DNA of 64,000 nt from Chloranthus sessilifolius (Eukaryota > Streptophyta > Magnoliopsida > Chloranthales > Chloranthaceae): NCBI GenBank assembly GCA_021018995.1, contig CM037586.1:150020060-150084059 (forward strand). Reading direction: 5' to 3'. Positions 1 to 10,880 of the stretch are shown here, piece after piece (within the stretch, counting starts at the first letter, position 1; each line of letters starts with the position of its first letter). Position numbers and translations under genes: made by a program. The notes under the pieces are model-generated. The model had not been told where the DNA came from. It saw nothing but the letters and a program-made list of their open reading frames with translations, and did no database searches.

Positions 1-75
1 TACCGTTTATAAATAAATACGGATATTTACAACTAAAGATTGGTCTTCGCAGCCTAGGGTATCCACCGCTAAAAT

Positions 76-525
76 CATTGATTGCCTAGAATTAGACGGT
101 GGAGACCGCTTTTTGTCCCAATCTTGCACACTAGATTTTGAGATCATTTTCCAACTATCGGATGGTTAGCCATTGATTCCACGCCACACACATCCCAAAC
201 AGTGATTGTGACCATGAGTGTACAATGAGAAGGGTTCTCGTATCACTTTTGGGGATGTGTTCTACATGGAATTAAAATCTGATCGTCTGCTAGGAGATCC
301 ATGATCTCAAGATATATTGGGTGGAAGATTGGGATGAAAAATGACACTACAAAAAATAAGACTATTAGCGGAGGCCAAAAACTGCCGCTATTAACAAAAA
401 AACTATTAAAGACTATTAAGACTATTAGCGACGAGGGTATTAGCGGCAATTTTTTTGTTAATGCCACTAATAGTCTTATTTTTTGTACTGTGATCTCCAT
501 CGTCTGATTCAAGGTTGCTAAAATT
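76..525. mobile_element. Foldback (long inverted-repeat) element, copy 1, interrupted
   Basis: The two halves are imperfect reverse complements. The left arm carries an arm motif around 105-170 (GTCCCAATCTTGCACAC, then ACACACATCCC), and the right arm carries its complement around 250-340 and 491-520 (GGGGATGTGT, GGAAGATTGGGA). The same arm motifs recur in at least eight other places in the window, so this is a dispersed non-coding family. The right arm is interrupted at 345-490 by a CACTA-type MITE. The outer edges are approximate. Confidence 0.65.
345..490. mobile_element. CACTA-type MITE, copy 1
   Basis: Starts CACTACAAAAAATAAGACTA and ends with the near-complement TAGTCTTATTTTTTGTACTG. 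It is flanked by the 3-bp duplication TGA (342-344 and 491-493), as expected for CACTA (En/Spm) transposase activity. It has no coding capacity, and internal ATTAGCGGC-type motifs are repeated in both orientations. It sits inside a foldback element and is therefore the younger insertion. Confidence 0.85.
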
Positions 526-630
526 GGCATGATAATTGATATAGTGTGTAGAAGATTGGGACGAAAAGCCCCAGGCTGCAAAGACTAGTCTTTGTCGGTA
601 AATACTGATATCATTTATAAAATTAATTCA

Positions 631-786
631 CACTAAAAAAAATAAGACTATTAGCAACAGATTTTGGCTGTGAAAAATTGTCGCTATTAACAAAAATACT
701 ATTAAAGGCTATTAAGACTATTAGCGGCAGTTTTTTGTTAATAGCGGTAGTTTTTGGCTGCCGCTAATAGTCTTATTTTTGTAGCG
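631..786. mobile_element. CACTA-type MITE, copy 2
   Basis: Starts CACTAAAAAAAATAAGACTA and ends TAGTCTTATTTTTGTAGCG. It is flanked by the 3-bp duplication TCA (628-630 and 787-789). It has the same internal TTAGCGGCAG motifs as copy 1, is about 156 bp long and is non-coding. Confidence 0.85.
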
Positions 787-884
787 TCATTTAATAGAAA
801 ATCTATTGATATCCTTCATCTTCTTTAATAGGATTGTTATTTCTAGAGCATTGTTATTGCCACACCCTTTAAACAAAGAAAATA

Positions 885-1172
885 CTTAAATAAGACAATG
901 TGAATCATTTTTGGTCTCGTTCTTCCATATAATAGATCTTCAGATCATGTGCCTACCATCAAATGGTCATATTTTGATTCCATATGGCACACATCTCCAA
1001 AAGTGAACATGAATAATTTTTTTGTGGTATGCTGGGATGGTTCAATTTTTGGGATGTGTGTCACATGGAATCATCATGTGACCGTTTGATGGTAGGCGGT
1101 AGGGCCACGCTCTCAAGATTTATTGTGTGAAAGATTGGGACAAAAAATGATTGTCATTCAAAGCAATCAATA
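885..1172. mobile_element. Foldback element, copy 2
   Basis: The left arm (ATTCCATATGGCACACATCTC near 980-1000) is complementary to the right arm (GATGTGTGTCACATGGAAT near 1053-1072). The outer motifs near 905-935 and 1120-1150 also pair. The loop is near 1015-1030. No coding capacity. Edges are approximate and no target duplication was resolved. Confidence 0.65.
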
Positions 1173-1749
1173 ATATTTCTTTTGTTAAAGGGGTATGGCA
1201 GTAAAAAAATTGGTGTGGCAGCAAAATATCTTTTCTATCAAACATATAAAAAGACATTTTACACGAAAAATAATATGAAATATGTTTTTATTTTCATTTT
1301 TTTTCCATTTAAAACACATTTTCCACCTTTTTCGCACAAAACAGTTTTAAAGATAAAGGTTTTTTTTTGCATATAGCCCCCCTGAGATATGCCGATATTG
1401 CGTCAGGCCCCCTGAGTTATGGGTATTTATTCTGCAGCCTTTACTTTTGTGTTTCTGTGTCATACACCCCCTTGTCATTAACTAGCCGGGAGTTTATGGA
1501 TGGAAGGACTATTTTGCCCTTAATGAAACCAATATTCTGAAAATACTACCACTCAAAAAGGCCCTTCATTCAGGTTTTGTAATGTATTTTATCCTTAATG
1601 ACATTTTGTAGATTCTCATTTTTGGCCGTTGTCGTATACCTTGCATTTTTTGCAGTATAAAGATCGTTTTGTAAATATTTTATGGGTGATGAGCATGCCC
1701 ACTAAATACTAATCTATGGTCATCCGACCATGTTCTTTATTATATGATT

Positions 1750-2035
1750 GGCTACATTTATTTAAAGCCGAAGATTCTATCATTTTTTTTTGTCCCAAAC
1801 TTCAACATTATAGATTTAGAGATCACGGACCCCCCATCATACGGTCAGATATCGATTCTATGTGAAACACATCCTTCAAAGTGACCTAATCATGGTCACT
1901 TTTGAGGGCATATGTCAGGTGAAATCAACATTTGACCGTTTGATAGGTGGGACATTATCTCAAATCTCTTGTATGGAAGATTGGGACGTAAAATGATCTA
2001 CATCGTCCCATTCAAGGTAGTCATCGGTTTTAATT
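1750..2035. mobile_element. Foldback element, copy 3 (inside the MULE-like element)
   Basis: Arms pair around a centre near 1887-1893 (AGTGACC and GGTCACTTT). GTCCCAAACTTCAACATT on the left pairs with GGAAGATTGGGAC on the right. GCCGAAGATTC near 1767-1777 and GAATCTTCGGC near 2061-2071 may mark longer ends. Non-coding. Confidence 0.6.
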
Positions 2036-2109
2036 GCAGAATCCACTAAGTATGGAGACCGAATCTTCGGCTGTCCATACTAGTACCCTATTCGATTTTT
2101 AACTCTTCA

Positions 2110-2345
2110 AAAATCTAGGCGACCTGCACTCGGGGTATCAGTATTGGTGTCAGGTATTGGTCCATCTTGCACCGATACATATCGACTGATATGGATACGG
2201 TACCACCAATACCAAATCGGTCTTTTTTTAAAAACATGTAAAAAAAAAATTGTATCGGTAAGTATCGGCTAATATCGAGAAAAAAATTATATCGGTAAGT
2301 ATCGACCAATATTGAAAAAAAAATTGTATCGGTAAGTATCAGCCA
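2110..2345. repeat. GTATCGG-type dispersed repeat with a short tandem array
   Basis: A block of GATACGTATCGG-like words. It ends in three tandem units of about 45-47 bp with the core ATCGGTAAGTATCG preceded by a poly-A run (2240-2345). Related GATACG/CGATAT-rich blocks lie at 9410-9690, 22545-22640 and 45160-45470. No ends could be defined. Confidence 0.5.
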
Positions 2346-2564
2346 ATACCAATTGATCTTTCATTTGATGAGTCTTGAATCATATAGCAAATTGGAGGGT
2401 CGAGTATTTTGAGTGGAACATGTAGATTGAAGATTTTCTTTACAAGAATAATTGCATTGTTTGCTACAAATCCTCCATTGGTTGAATATTCGCCCAAACG
2501 TTGACATGCTTTAATGGGAGAATCACCCATCTGATGGGTCTTGAATCTGATTGGGGAATGAAGG

Positions 2565-3222
2565 GCCTTTTAGAAGAGTACCTTTAAATTCACCCACCGA
2601 ATCTTTGAGTTCACCCACGTTGAAACACGTTGATTGAATTGAATCGAATGATGGAGATCATTTATCCTCCTAATATTTCACACGATGGATCTTGAGATTA
2701 TCGGCGTACCATCAGACGGTCAATGTTTTATTTCACGTGACACACATCACAAAAAAGTGACCTTAACATCATGTGCACACTAACCTCAAGGGGTTAGGTG
2801 AGCTGGCTAGGTACATGCTTCCAAAAGCAGGAGACCTGAGTTCGAATCTCCTCCCCCCTTTGAGCCCACCTTAGGGATTTATATCCTGTGTTGACCCGAT
2901 ATGTACTGAATTTGGGGTGCGCATGTGCCCCTGGGATTAGGCGGGTGCTCTAAGAGGCTCGGATACCGAGGTTATCAAAAAAAAAAAAACATTACGTGCA
3001 CACTTAAAATTGATTTTAAGGTCACTTTTATGGGTGTGTACCACATGAAATGAAAAACCGATTGTCTGATGGTACACCGATGATTTAAAAATCGATCTCA
3101 TGAAAGATTAGGACGATAAGCAATCTCCATTGTCAGATTCAATGCAGTCGATGTGTTTCAGCATGGGTAAACTCAAAGATTTTATGAGTGGATTTAAAGG
3201 TACTCCTTTTAGAACGGGGTAA
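2565..3222. mobile_element. Foldback element, copy 4, with longer arms, interrupted by a SINE
   Basis: The arms extend further than in other copies. TAGAAGAGTACCTTTAAAT (about 2570-2589) pairs with TTTAAAGGTACTCCTTTTAG (about 3190-3211), and the inner arms carry the family motifs. The centre is split by the SINE at 2782-2987. If the SINE is removed, the arms meet at a symmetrical centre. Confidence 0.7.
2782..2987 (+). mobile_element. tRNA-derived SINE, copy 1
   Basis: The head resembles a tRNA gene. A box A-like stretch (GTGAGCTGGCTAGGTACATG) is followed about 30 bp later by a box B-like GAGTTCGAATCTCC, and the element ends in a poly-A run. A 17-bp target duplication flanks it: AACATCATGTGCACACT (2765-2781) and AACATTACGTGCACACT (2988-3004), two mismatches. 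These boxes are known internal Pol III promoters. A second copy lies at 7905-8108. Confidence 0.85.
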
Positions 3223-3481
3223 ACTATAATGACATGACTTGTAAATAAAGGTGACTGAAGGGCCTTTTAGAATGGTTGTATTTTTAAAATATCGGTTTCA
3301 TTAAGGGCAAAATTGTCCTTCCTTCCATAAACTCACGGCTAGTTAATGGCAAGGGTATATAAAACAGAACCACAGAAGTAAGGGCTACAAAATAAATACC
3401 CATTACTCAAGGGGTTTGATGAAATATCGGCATATCTCACGGGGTATATGCAAAAAAACCCAAAGATAAAAGGTTTAATTA

Positions 3482-3500
3482 AATATATATATATATATAT
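3482..3500. repeat. (AT)n microsatellite
   Basis: Uninterrupted AT dinucleotide run of about 19 bp between the MULE-like element and a foldback. Confidence 0.9.
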
Positions 3501-3510
3501 TGGGATAATT

Positions 3511-3671
3511 AGAGAAACATGCCTCAAAAACAAATTTTTTGACAAAAAATACCCAACTTCAAACGTTTTAGAAAAACAATGCTTTCACGGATTTTAAAAC
3601 TTCAAAATACCGTGAAAGCACTGTTTTTTCTAAAAAAGTTTTAAAGTTTGTTTTTGAGGCATTATTTTCTA
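3511..3671. mobile_element. Small foldback element, unrelated to the main foldback family
   Basis: AGAGAAACATGCCTCAAAAAC at the left pairs with GTTTTTGAGGCATTATTTTCT at the right. Internal arms GCTTTCACGG and CCGTGAAAGC are exact complements around a loop near 3592-3607. About 160 bp, non-coding. No duplication was resolved. Confidence 0.6.
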
Positions 3672-4924
3672 AAGTGCCCATATATATTCTCTTGTTCCTA
3701 AAGTTTCCTATATTCGCTTGTTTTTGAACTTTTCCCTTGCCATACTCTTCCCCTACTCTGAATTTTTTATCTTTTTTCTCGTAATTTATTTGATTTTTTA
3801 TCAAAATTGCCCATATATATTCTCTAGTGGGAAGTTGTTTTAATGGACGCCATGAGTATTAGCTGATTTTGCTTATTTACGTTATTGCTAAAATTAGGCA
3901 TAGCTTTCCGCCTCGGTGAAAAAAGCTCATCAAAAGTGAGGCTGGCTCTGAGTCTCTGACCCCATTAACCTAAAGGAAGCGTGCCTCTTGATGCATGCCT
4001 TTTGTTTCTAGTTAACTTAGCGGGAAAAGAGTAAAAGACCTTCAAAATCATTGAAGAATGAAAACATGCTATTTTTGGCAAGCACCACCCACACACAGAT
4101 TCTAACTAAAGCAAAAGGGAGGGAGGATACAGTGCTTGGGCCCCACAATGTAGCTGCCTGCAAAATTATATATAAAAAATTATCTACTGTATAATACTAT
4201 CCTGACATAATTGCTTGACATCACATAATTAAATTATAATTTTGTATCAATTAACTTAAAGTAAAAAATAACTATCCTCCTATCCCCTCTCTTTAGACCC
4301 CCTGTGTCTCTCAGGTGAAAGCAACTCCCTTGGCTCGTTTTGGCTCCATATGGACATCAACATTTTAAAAATGGGACCGTCTCTCCCGACGGTCATTTAA
4401 GCAATAAAATGGTATTTAAATGATTTTAATTCTTACACCATCAAGGGTTTAAAATATGGGTGATCTGAATTGTCAAAGTGATATATCATAGATTGAAGTA
4501 CAACAGGCCCAAAAATAGTATTTTAGAGAGATTTAAACCATCCGACCTATGAACTATAATATCAATCATTGATTTTGATTTAATGGCTGAGATTAAAGTT
4601 CATCAATTGGATGGTTCAAATCCACTTATCGACATCTTTCATTGGGCTGAGACATATTTCAATGATAAATTGTTTCTTGGAAAATTTAAATTGATCATAG
4701 ATGTGTGTTACATGTCATAATGATAAATCACACTTTAATGGTGTGAGATAAAAGTAAAATTTTAAAACTCATCTCGCATCCGATCATGCTGGGCAAGAAA
4801 GTGAACTGCACATCCAACCGACCTTCTGACACACCTAGACTTTAATGCTTTTCAAACTTTTTATGCAATGAAAGGGTGAGGTTCAAGATGTCCGTCGAGC
4901 ATGGATGATCCTACCAATGTAGTC
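3672..4924. other. Intergenic stretch without a recognisable feature
   Basis: AT-rich sequence with frequent stops in all frames. The only pattern seen is a short direct repeat (GCCCATATATATTCTC near 3677 and 3808). No gene, RNA or element was recognised. Confidence 0.5.
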
Positions 4925-6450
4925 TGTTGAAATTGTATATAAGAGATACAAGAAGATGGAGAGAGAAGAAGATAGAAATGTAAAACAAACAAATTATAAA
5001 TCGTGAGTATATCGTGCATTATGTAGTGTTAAAATTATAAAATACAAAGGAAAATAAGAAAAAGATGAAAGAGAGAAGAAGAAGAAAAATTGTCACAATT
5101 GATTACATTGTTTACGACTTGTTTCATTAGTATATAAATAAGATTACAAATACAACCGCTCACGGTTACAATTGATTTAGATAACTACAATTGATTATGC
5201 AATTACATAACAACCACATAGATTCACGATATATATCTCAAACTTAATCTTGCTTGTTGGTGGTCACCGCTTGTCTATGAAGTCCATTACTGTCGCATCC
5301 CGCTCATCTTAGAGTCTGTCGGAGCCGGTGGCTAGATCAAGTCTAGCCAAGAGAAAATGTGGGAAAAGATATCCACGTAGAAGATATAAGGCTAGAGAAA
5401 ATATGGGAAAAGACATCCACATAGAATATAAAAGGCCATTAAAATCAAAGTAAAAAATATGCATCCATTAAGCAAATCAATGTGAAAATACATTCACATG
5501 AATAAGAAGTTATCTTTTACTAAAGGTAAAAGAGATAAAGACACAAAAATGAAAATTATATGGGTCAATTTCATGTAAAAGAGATGAAAGGAAAATAAAA
5601 AGTTTATGCGTCAATAAATTTCAAGAAAATATGATAGTAGAAGCAATGACAGGATTATGACTTTGATACCATGTTAAAATTATAAAATATAAAAAGAAAA
5701 TAAGAAGAAGATGAAAGAGAGAAGAAGAAGAAAAATGACCACAATCGATTACATTGTTTACGGCTTGTTTCATTATTCTGATAGGAAAAGTGTATAGATA
5801 AGATTACAAATACAACCGCTCACGATTACAATTGATTTAAATAAATATTCTAATAGTTAGGAACGTGAACATTGAGAATATTCAACTTGTACTTTAGAAT
5901 TTGTGAAATATATCCTTGCATTACATGAACAATAGTAGAAATACGACAAAGGCTTTGGTGAGGGGTTAAAAAGTGCCCTTGAATCATCTCTCATTTCATT
6001 GATAGGGTAAAACGAAAGACCGTAACTCCATAAGGTAAAACAACTAGTGAAAAATACATCCATTAACCAAAGCAATGTGAAAACGACATCCACATGCATA
6101 AAAAGCTACTAACAATAACAGAAAAAAACTACTCTTCATCATTGTAGAAGGGAAAAAAGGACAATAGGAAGAAAGATTAATTTCTCAATAAAGAAACATG
6201 AAGAAATTACAATAGCAGTTGAAATGCAAAAACATTGAAGGTAAAAAGCTAGGACCAAGACCAGACTCAATGCACAAAGCTAATTATGGCTTTGATATCA
6301 TGCTAAAATTATAAAAATAAAGAAAAAATATTAAGAAGAGTGAAAGAAAGAGAAGAAAAAAAATAGAAATATAAAAAAAAAATAATGAATTGTGATTATA
6401 TTGTGCCTTATCTAGTTATCCATTACAAATATAATCGTATGAGGAAGGGG
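4925..6450 (-). mobile_element. Tandem TRIM-like array (LTR-internal-LTR-internal-LTR)
   Basis: Four related LTR-like segments start with TGTTAAAATTATAAA-type sequence at 4925 (partial and diverged), 5027, 5672 and 6301. Two of them are immediately preceded by the complement of an initiator-tRNA-Met primer site: 5660-5671 reads TGGTATCAAAGT and 6288-6300 reads TGATATCAAAGCC on the minus strand. The two internal segments (about 5191-5659 and 5846-6287) resemble each other, for example ATCCATTAA followed by CAATGTGAAAA. No coding capacity, short internal regions and a Met primer site fit a TRIM. The alternation of LTR and internal parts suggests unequal recombination between copies. Boundaries are diffuse. 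Confidence 0.55.
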
Positions 6451-7110
6451 CGGAGCCACATTAGGGCATGAGAGGACGGCTACGCACGCCCCCATAAGTT
6501 TTAGAAAAAATCGCTAATATAGTTGAGGTATTTAAAATTCATAATTTTTCGTTCTCAATGTGGATTTCACATGCTTAAACACATAAATTCGGTTGAGAAG
6601 GAAGAATACTCTTCTCTAAACCCATTGGCTCTCTCTAGAGCTCTTCTTTAAACTCACTTTCTCTCTCTGTGCAATCTCTTCCAACGCCCTCTCTCTCCCA
6701 CGATCTCTCTCTCTCTCTCTCTAGTCACAAGCATATATCGCGCCCTAGCTTTTGTCCCAGCTTCCCAGCCTCCCTGCGATCACTCTCATCTCACTCATAG
6801 GCTCCCATCTCTCTCTCTCTCTCTCTTAGCTTTTAAGAGATAAAAAGTCTAATCGATTTCTCACGTCAAGCCGCTCCAACTCGAATTCGAAGCCCAAGCT
6901 CTAGATTTTTTTTTTTTTTTGACTTTTTTAAATCCCTATTAGACTGTTAATTTGTTAGGGTTAAATTAATTAAGGTTTTAACTTTAGGTGAATGTTAAAA
7001 CCCTTATAAATTTAATACCCTATCACTAAAACTTTTTTACCTTAATGCTAAAACCCTAATTGTGTTTATAAAAAAAAATCGTAATTATGTTCATAAAGAA
7101 ATTCTAATTA
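6451..7110. other. AT- and CT-rich intergenic stretch
   Basis: Starts with a GGGGCGGAGCCACA-type word typical of degenerate plant repeats. It contains short (CT)n runs near 6705-6722 and 6808-6829, a T run near 6907-6920, then sequence rich in AAACCCTAA-like words. No ORF or defined element was recognised. Confidence 0.4.
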
Positions 7111-7275
7111 CCGCTACAAAAAATAAGACTATTAGCGGCAGCCATAAACTGCCGTTATTAATAGAAAACATCCGCTAATACTCTTGTCGCTAATAGTCTT
7201 AATAGTTTTTTGGTTAATAGCGGCAGTTTTTTGCAGCAAAAAAACTGTCGCTAATAGTCTTATTTTTTGCAGTAT
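7111..7275. mobile_element. CACTA-type MITE, copy 3
   Basis: Starts CGCTACAAAAAATAAGACTA (second base changed from the family consensus) and ends TAGTCTTATTTTTTGCAGTA. Internal ATTAGCGGCAG and AATAGCGGCAG motifs match other copies. The flanking 3-bp duplication is ambiguous (TTA or TAC), so the edges are good to about 1 bp. Confidence 0.75.
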
Positions 7276-7890
7276 TACTATTCAGCTTTGCCATAATCCT
7301 TTAAGGCAAACTTGAACTAAACCTTTATGCCCAAAATATAAATAGATCAGGCCTAAGCTAATGCCCCTAGCCCCGTTAGGCTCTCATATATGATATGTAG
7401 TGTATTTCACTTGTAATATTTAAAAAAAAAACTCTTGATGAACTTTATATTTTCGTTTCGTAAACTCTACACTTCATTGAAATGGATATTAACTTCTGTA
7501 TTAGATATTTGCAATATATCATGTTTCTATTTATTTATTTATTTGGATAATTAGGGTAATCCCAAACTTACCCTTGGACTAATCCCTAAGGGATGCCCTT
7601 GCCCCCACCGTGTAACGAGTATTACACACTCTATAGGACATACTGTTATCGCAGAAGAAATGCTAACACTCGATCCAATGATTTGTTGGTAACAAACCAA
7701 AGTCCCTTACCAATTGGATCAATCCCTGGTGGGTTACTACAAAGTTAACATTAATGGGCCAGGCCTTAATGTGAAGTGCTAAACATTAAGTCTAGGCAGG
7801 CTGCCAAGCCTAAACCTCTCTACTTAGGGCCTTAGGTTCATCAAGTTGCAAGTATAGCATCTCTTTGACTTGCATCTGAAAAAACAACCT
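7276..7890. other. Intergenic stretch without a recognisable feature
   Basis: No ORF, inverted repeat or RNA gene was found. Sequence between a MITE and a SINE. Confidence 0.4.
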
Positions 7891-7904
7891 AGAATTAACT
7901 TTTT

Positions 7905-8108
7905 AAATCTCAAGGGGTTTGGTGAGCTGGCCAGGTACCTGCTTCCAAAAGCAGGAGACTTGAGTTCGAATCCCCTCCCCCCTTGAGGCCACCCTAGGGA
8001 TTTATATCCTGTGCTGACCCAACATGTGCTAAATTTAGGGTGCGCATGTGTCCCTTAGATGAGGCGGGTGCTCTAAGACGCCCGGATACCCAAGTTATAA
8101 AAAAAAAA
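7905..8108 (+). mobile_element. tRNA-derived SINE, copy 2
   Basis: Closely similar to the copy at 2782-2987 through the box A-like GTGAGCTGGCCAGGTACCTG, the box B-like GAGTTCGAATCCCC and the tail CCCGGATACCCAAGTTAT, then poly-A. Target duplications of about 13-14 bp (AGAATTAACTTTTT at 7891-7904 and AGAATTAACATTTT at 8109-8122) support retrotransposition. Confidence 0.85.
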
Positions 8109-8364
8109 GAATTAACATTTTACTTCTTGATTAGTTTTATAATATTAAAAAATATTACCATATAGCACGAAACTCTAATGCATGCAAAGCCAGGTCACGG
8201 CCATGTGACACCAAAACTTGGGCATCATATGGACGTGTACAAATCAATCCAAGATCGTCTAGAAAGAAGAAAAAGGCAGTGGACACCGCGCGCCCCCATA
8301 TGGTGGTCAATGAGTTTAAACGAATAAGGAAAGTGCTCTATTAAAAGTTATGACGCCTCTCTAG

Positions 8365-8367
<3 letters not shown>

Positions 8368-8447
<80 letters not shown>

Positions 8448-8544
8448 GGCAAGTGACACCTAATCTAATATGAGGAATAGGTGTCAAGACACCGTGCACA
8501 CAATCAATCAAGTGACGGGAGATCACATGCCAGATAACACGTGA

Positions 8545-8612
<68 letters not shown>
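8368..8612. repeat. Compound (CT)n(TA)n microsatellites
   Basis: A (TC)n run (8369-8395) passes directly into (TA)n (8396-8444). After about 105 bp of unique sequence a second (TA)n run covers about 8550-8612. Confidence 0.9.
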
Positions 8613-8617
<5 letters not shown>

Positions 8618-9120
8618 CTTTAAAAGTATGGTCAAATATTGGGTGATGCCTCATATATTTGGTGCATTGATTTTTTTTATAACTTTGACCACCTTTTGAA
8701 TGATGGATTATAAGACGATATATTTTTTTAGTTTATTTTTTAATTTTTTGGATGTATTTGAATCTTGAATAATCTTGGGCATGGTGCATTGATAGCTGTT
8801 CTTGGAATTAGTTGCCACTTCCAACCCAAATGGCACTAGTGTTATGTTGAGGGGAACATACTGGAGAGCCTTTTTAAAAATATACTTGATGGATAGACCT
8901 ATATTATACATTTTATTGGTACTTTATTATGCTGCAATCTTAGGTAAATTTTATTATTTCATGAAACATTAGATGGAGGTTATAAATTATTATTATCATT
9001 TATTATTTATTTTGTTCTAAAATTCCCTAAAAAGGTCATTTATTATTTATTTTGTTCTAAAATTCCCTAAAAATGGGTGAACTCTGGAGGCCAGGTACCA
9101 CCTGGCCATTTGAGTGCCAT
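8613..9120. other. Intergenic stretch with a short tandem duplication
   Basis: A unit of about 41 bp containing TTATTTTGTTCTAAAATTCC is present twice in tandem (about 8997-9073). Nothing else was recognised. Confidence 0.5.
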
Positions 9121-9123
9121 ATG

Positions 9124-9286
9124 CACTACAAAAATAATGTATTTCAATGGCAGCCAAAAATTACCGCTATTAATAAAAAAATGTCACTACTAGTTTTGTC
9201 CCTATTGAATTAACAAGTCTTTTTTATTAATAGTGGCAATTTTTGACTATAAAAAATTATTGCTAATAACCTTATTTTTAGTAGTG
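9124..9286. mobile_element. CACTA-type MITE, copy 4
   Basis: Starts CACTACAAAAATAATG and ends CCTTATTTTTAGTAGTG. It is flanked by the exact 3-bp duplication ATG (9121-9123 and 9287-9289). More diverged internally than the others. Confidence 0.85.
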
Positions 9287-9409
9287 ATGGCAACCAATGA
9301 AGGGGTTTTCCAAAATCGTGTTGATAAAGACACTTTTCCAAAATCGTGTGGATAAATAAAACATATATTGTGCATTTTATAAGAAATAACTGATGTATTA
9401 TGTAACATG

Positions 9410-9690
9410 GTTTTAAATATCGGCCATTATGTATCGGATTAGGCCGCATCCGATACGATATATACCACCAATTTTGTATGCGATCAAATATCAGGTCAAA
9501 TAGGTCAAATATTAGATCATAAAGAGTGATATGTATCATATATGAATTGAAAAAATATCACCCTTTTGTAATTTTATTTTATTTAAAAAATAAGGTGCTC
9601 AATATCAACCGATTTGACCGATAAGGCCTCCCACATGTGGATATATATTGGCATATAGGGCGTGATATATATCACACTTTAAATCCCACT
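9410..9690. repeat. GTATCGG-type dispersed repeat, copy 2
   Basis: Rich in GATACGATATATACC and ATATCGGCC words, related to the blocks at 2110-2345 and 45160-45470. No defined ends. Confidence 0.45.
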
Positions 9691-9699
9691 TATGCTACA

Positions 9700-10186
9700 A
9701 TCTTGGCTTAATTTTGTTTTTCTTTAGGATGCCGCCATACGACACAGACAACTTAGAAATAGTACCTGTGCAAACTAGAACACAAAGAAGATTCATCTTT
9801 TAAGCAGCTCACTAGGATGAAGACTCGTATAAAGGGCGGGAGCAGGCTTAAGAATTTCGTATAAAAAGTTAAGTGGTGGTATTTAAAGGAGAAGTCTCCA
9901 ATAAGAATTTCAACCCTCCAGTGTCTTATCTTATCCAAAACCAACACAACTCTCCTTGTCTCTCTACATGTCTTGGAAATGGTAGGACCCAAGTACCATG
10001 CACGCCCATCCACCAATGTATGTCTCAATGACTGCTCATTGAACATTATTCCACAGTCCTAGTTTGATTCAGTCTACAGGTGAAATAATAGCACTGCTTC
10101 CACTTTTTGAATGGTTCTTGTGACTTGTCTATATTTTATTTCCATGCCACTTGTGGATAGAATAGCTGTAAATCCAATCCACGAGG
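9700..10186. other. Unassigned sequence with a 97-codon minus-strand frame
   Basis: A minus-strand open frame (10046 to 9753) has an unremarkable composition and shows no motif that could be recognised. It may be a fragment of a host gene or chance. It is not called as a gene. Confidence 0.2.
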
Positions 10187-10478
10187 GCACCTATGCCGAA
10201 AACCATTGGCTACTTTAATGAGGCGTGGAGATCGTTTTCGTCCCCGTGGATCTTAAAACCATGGGCGTATTATCGTACCGTCAAGCTTAGATTTCCCGTG
10301 ACACAAAATCTAAAAAGTGACTCGAAAATTTCGTTTGATGTGTGCCATGTGGAATAATAAAATGACCATTTAATTATATGCCCATGGTCTCAAGATCCAT
10401 TGTGTGGAAGATTGGGACGAAAAACGATCTCTATTCCGTCATTTAAAGTAGTCAATGATTTTTCAATCATAGGTGCCT
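10187..10478. mobile_element. Foldback element, copy 5
   Basis: GGCACCTATGCC at the left end pairs with AATCATAGGTGCC at the right end. The inner arms carry the family motifs CCATGGGCGTATTATCGTACC and GCCCATGGTCTCAAGATCC. The centre is near 10325. Non-coding. Confidence 0.7.
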
Positions 10479-10479
10479 T

Positions 10480-10880
10480 AAAAAATTCCGTATATGCCAA
10501 TAAAGCTACCTTTCTAGATAGGACACGATTATTCTCACCCTTTAATCAGTGCAGAAACTATTGGCTGGTTTGAATCAGACAATGGAGATTATTTTCGGCT
10601 CCAGTTAGACAGTGCCTATCAAACGGCCCAAAGTGATGGTCAATTCCTTTTCTCATGATTTAAGTCACTTTTGGGATGTATGCCATGTGGAATCAATATC
10701 TGACAGGCTGATAGGCGCGCCATGATCTTAAGATATCATGTGTTTTGAGGAAAATTGAAGCCGGAAATAATCTCTACCATGTAATTCAAATCAATCAATA
10801 ATTTTTGCTCATGAAAAGATTCTATGGCACACACCGAAACGAGTGAGAATAGCCGTACCCTCCTAGATATTAGTGCTGCG
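10480..10880. mobile_element. Foldback element, copy 6, adjacent to copy 5
   Basis: Outer arms: GGACACGATTATTCTCACCC (10518-10537) against GAGTGAGAATAGCCGTACCC (10840-10860). Inner arms: AATCAGACAATGGAGATTATT against AATAATCTCTACCATG. The centre is near 10670. It lies head to tail with copy 5. Confidence 0.65.

Larger units (their letters stand above)
1358..3461. mobile_element. Mutator-type (MULE-like) non-autonomous TIR element
   Basis: Terminal inverted repeats of about 215-225 bp (1358-1575 and 3237-3461) align almost end to end. Both contain GAGATATGCCGATAT, ATGGGTATTTATT, CATTAACTAGCCG and GCCCTTAATGAAACC in matching order. The ends are GGTTTTTTTTTGC and GCAAAAAAACCC. An exact 9-bp duplication, AAAGATAAA, lies at 1349-1357 and 3462-3470, which is the Mutator-superfamily length. 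The interior has no transposase ORF. It carries a foldback (1750-2035), a GTATCGG repeat block (2110-2345) and another foldback (2565-3222) that contains a SINE. The arm divergence suggests considerable age. Confidence 0.85.

Noticed and set aside
2782-2860. A functional tRNA gene.
   Set aside because: Box A- and B-like words are present, but the acceptor stem does not form, and the unit continues into a SINE tail with poly-A and a target duplication.
8341-8526. A 61-codon frame with IYIYIY and EREREK runs.
   Set aside because: It is a translation of the compound (CT)n(TA)n microsatellite.
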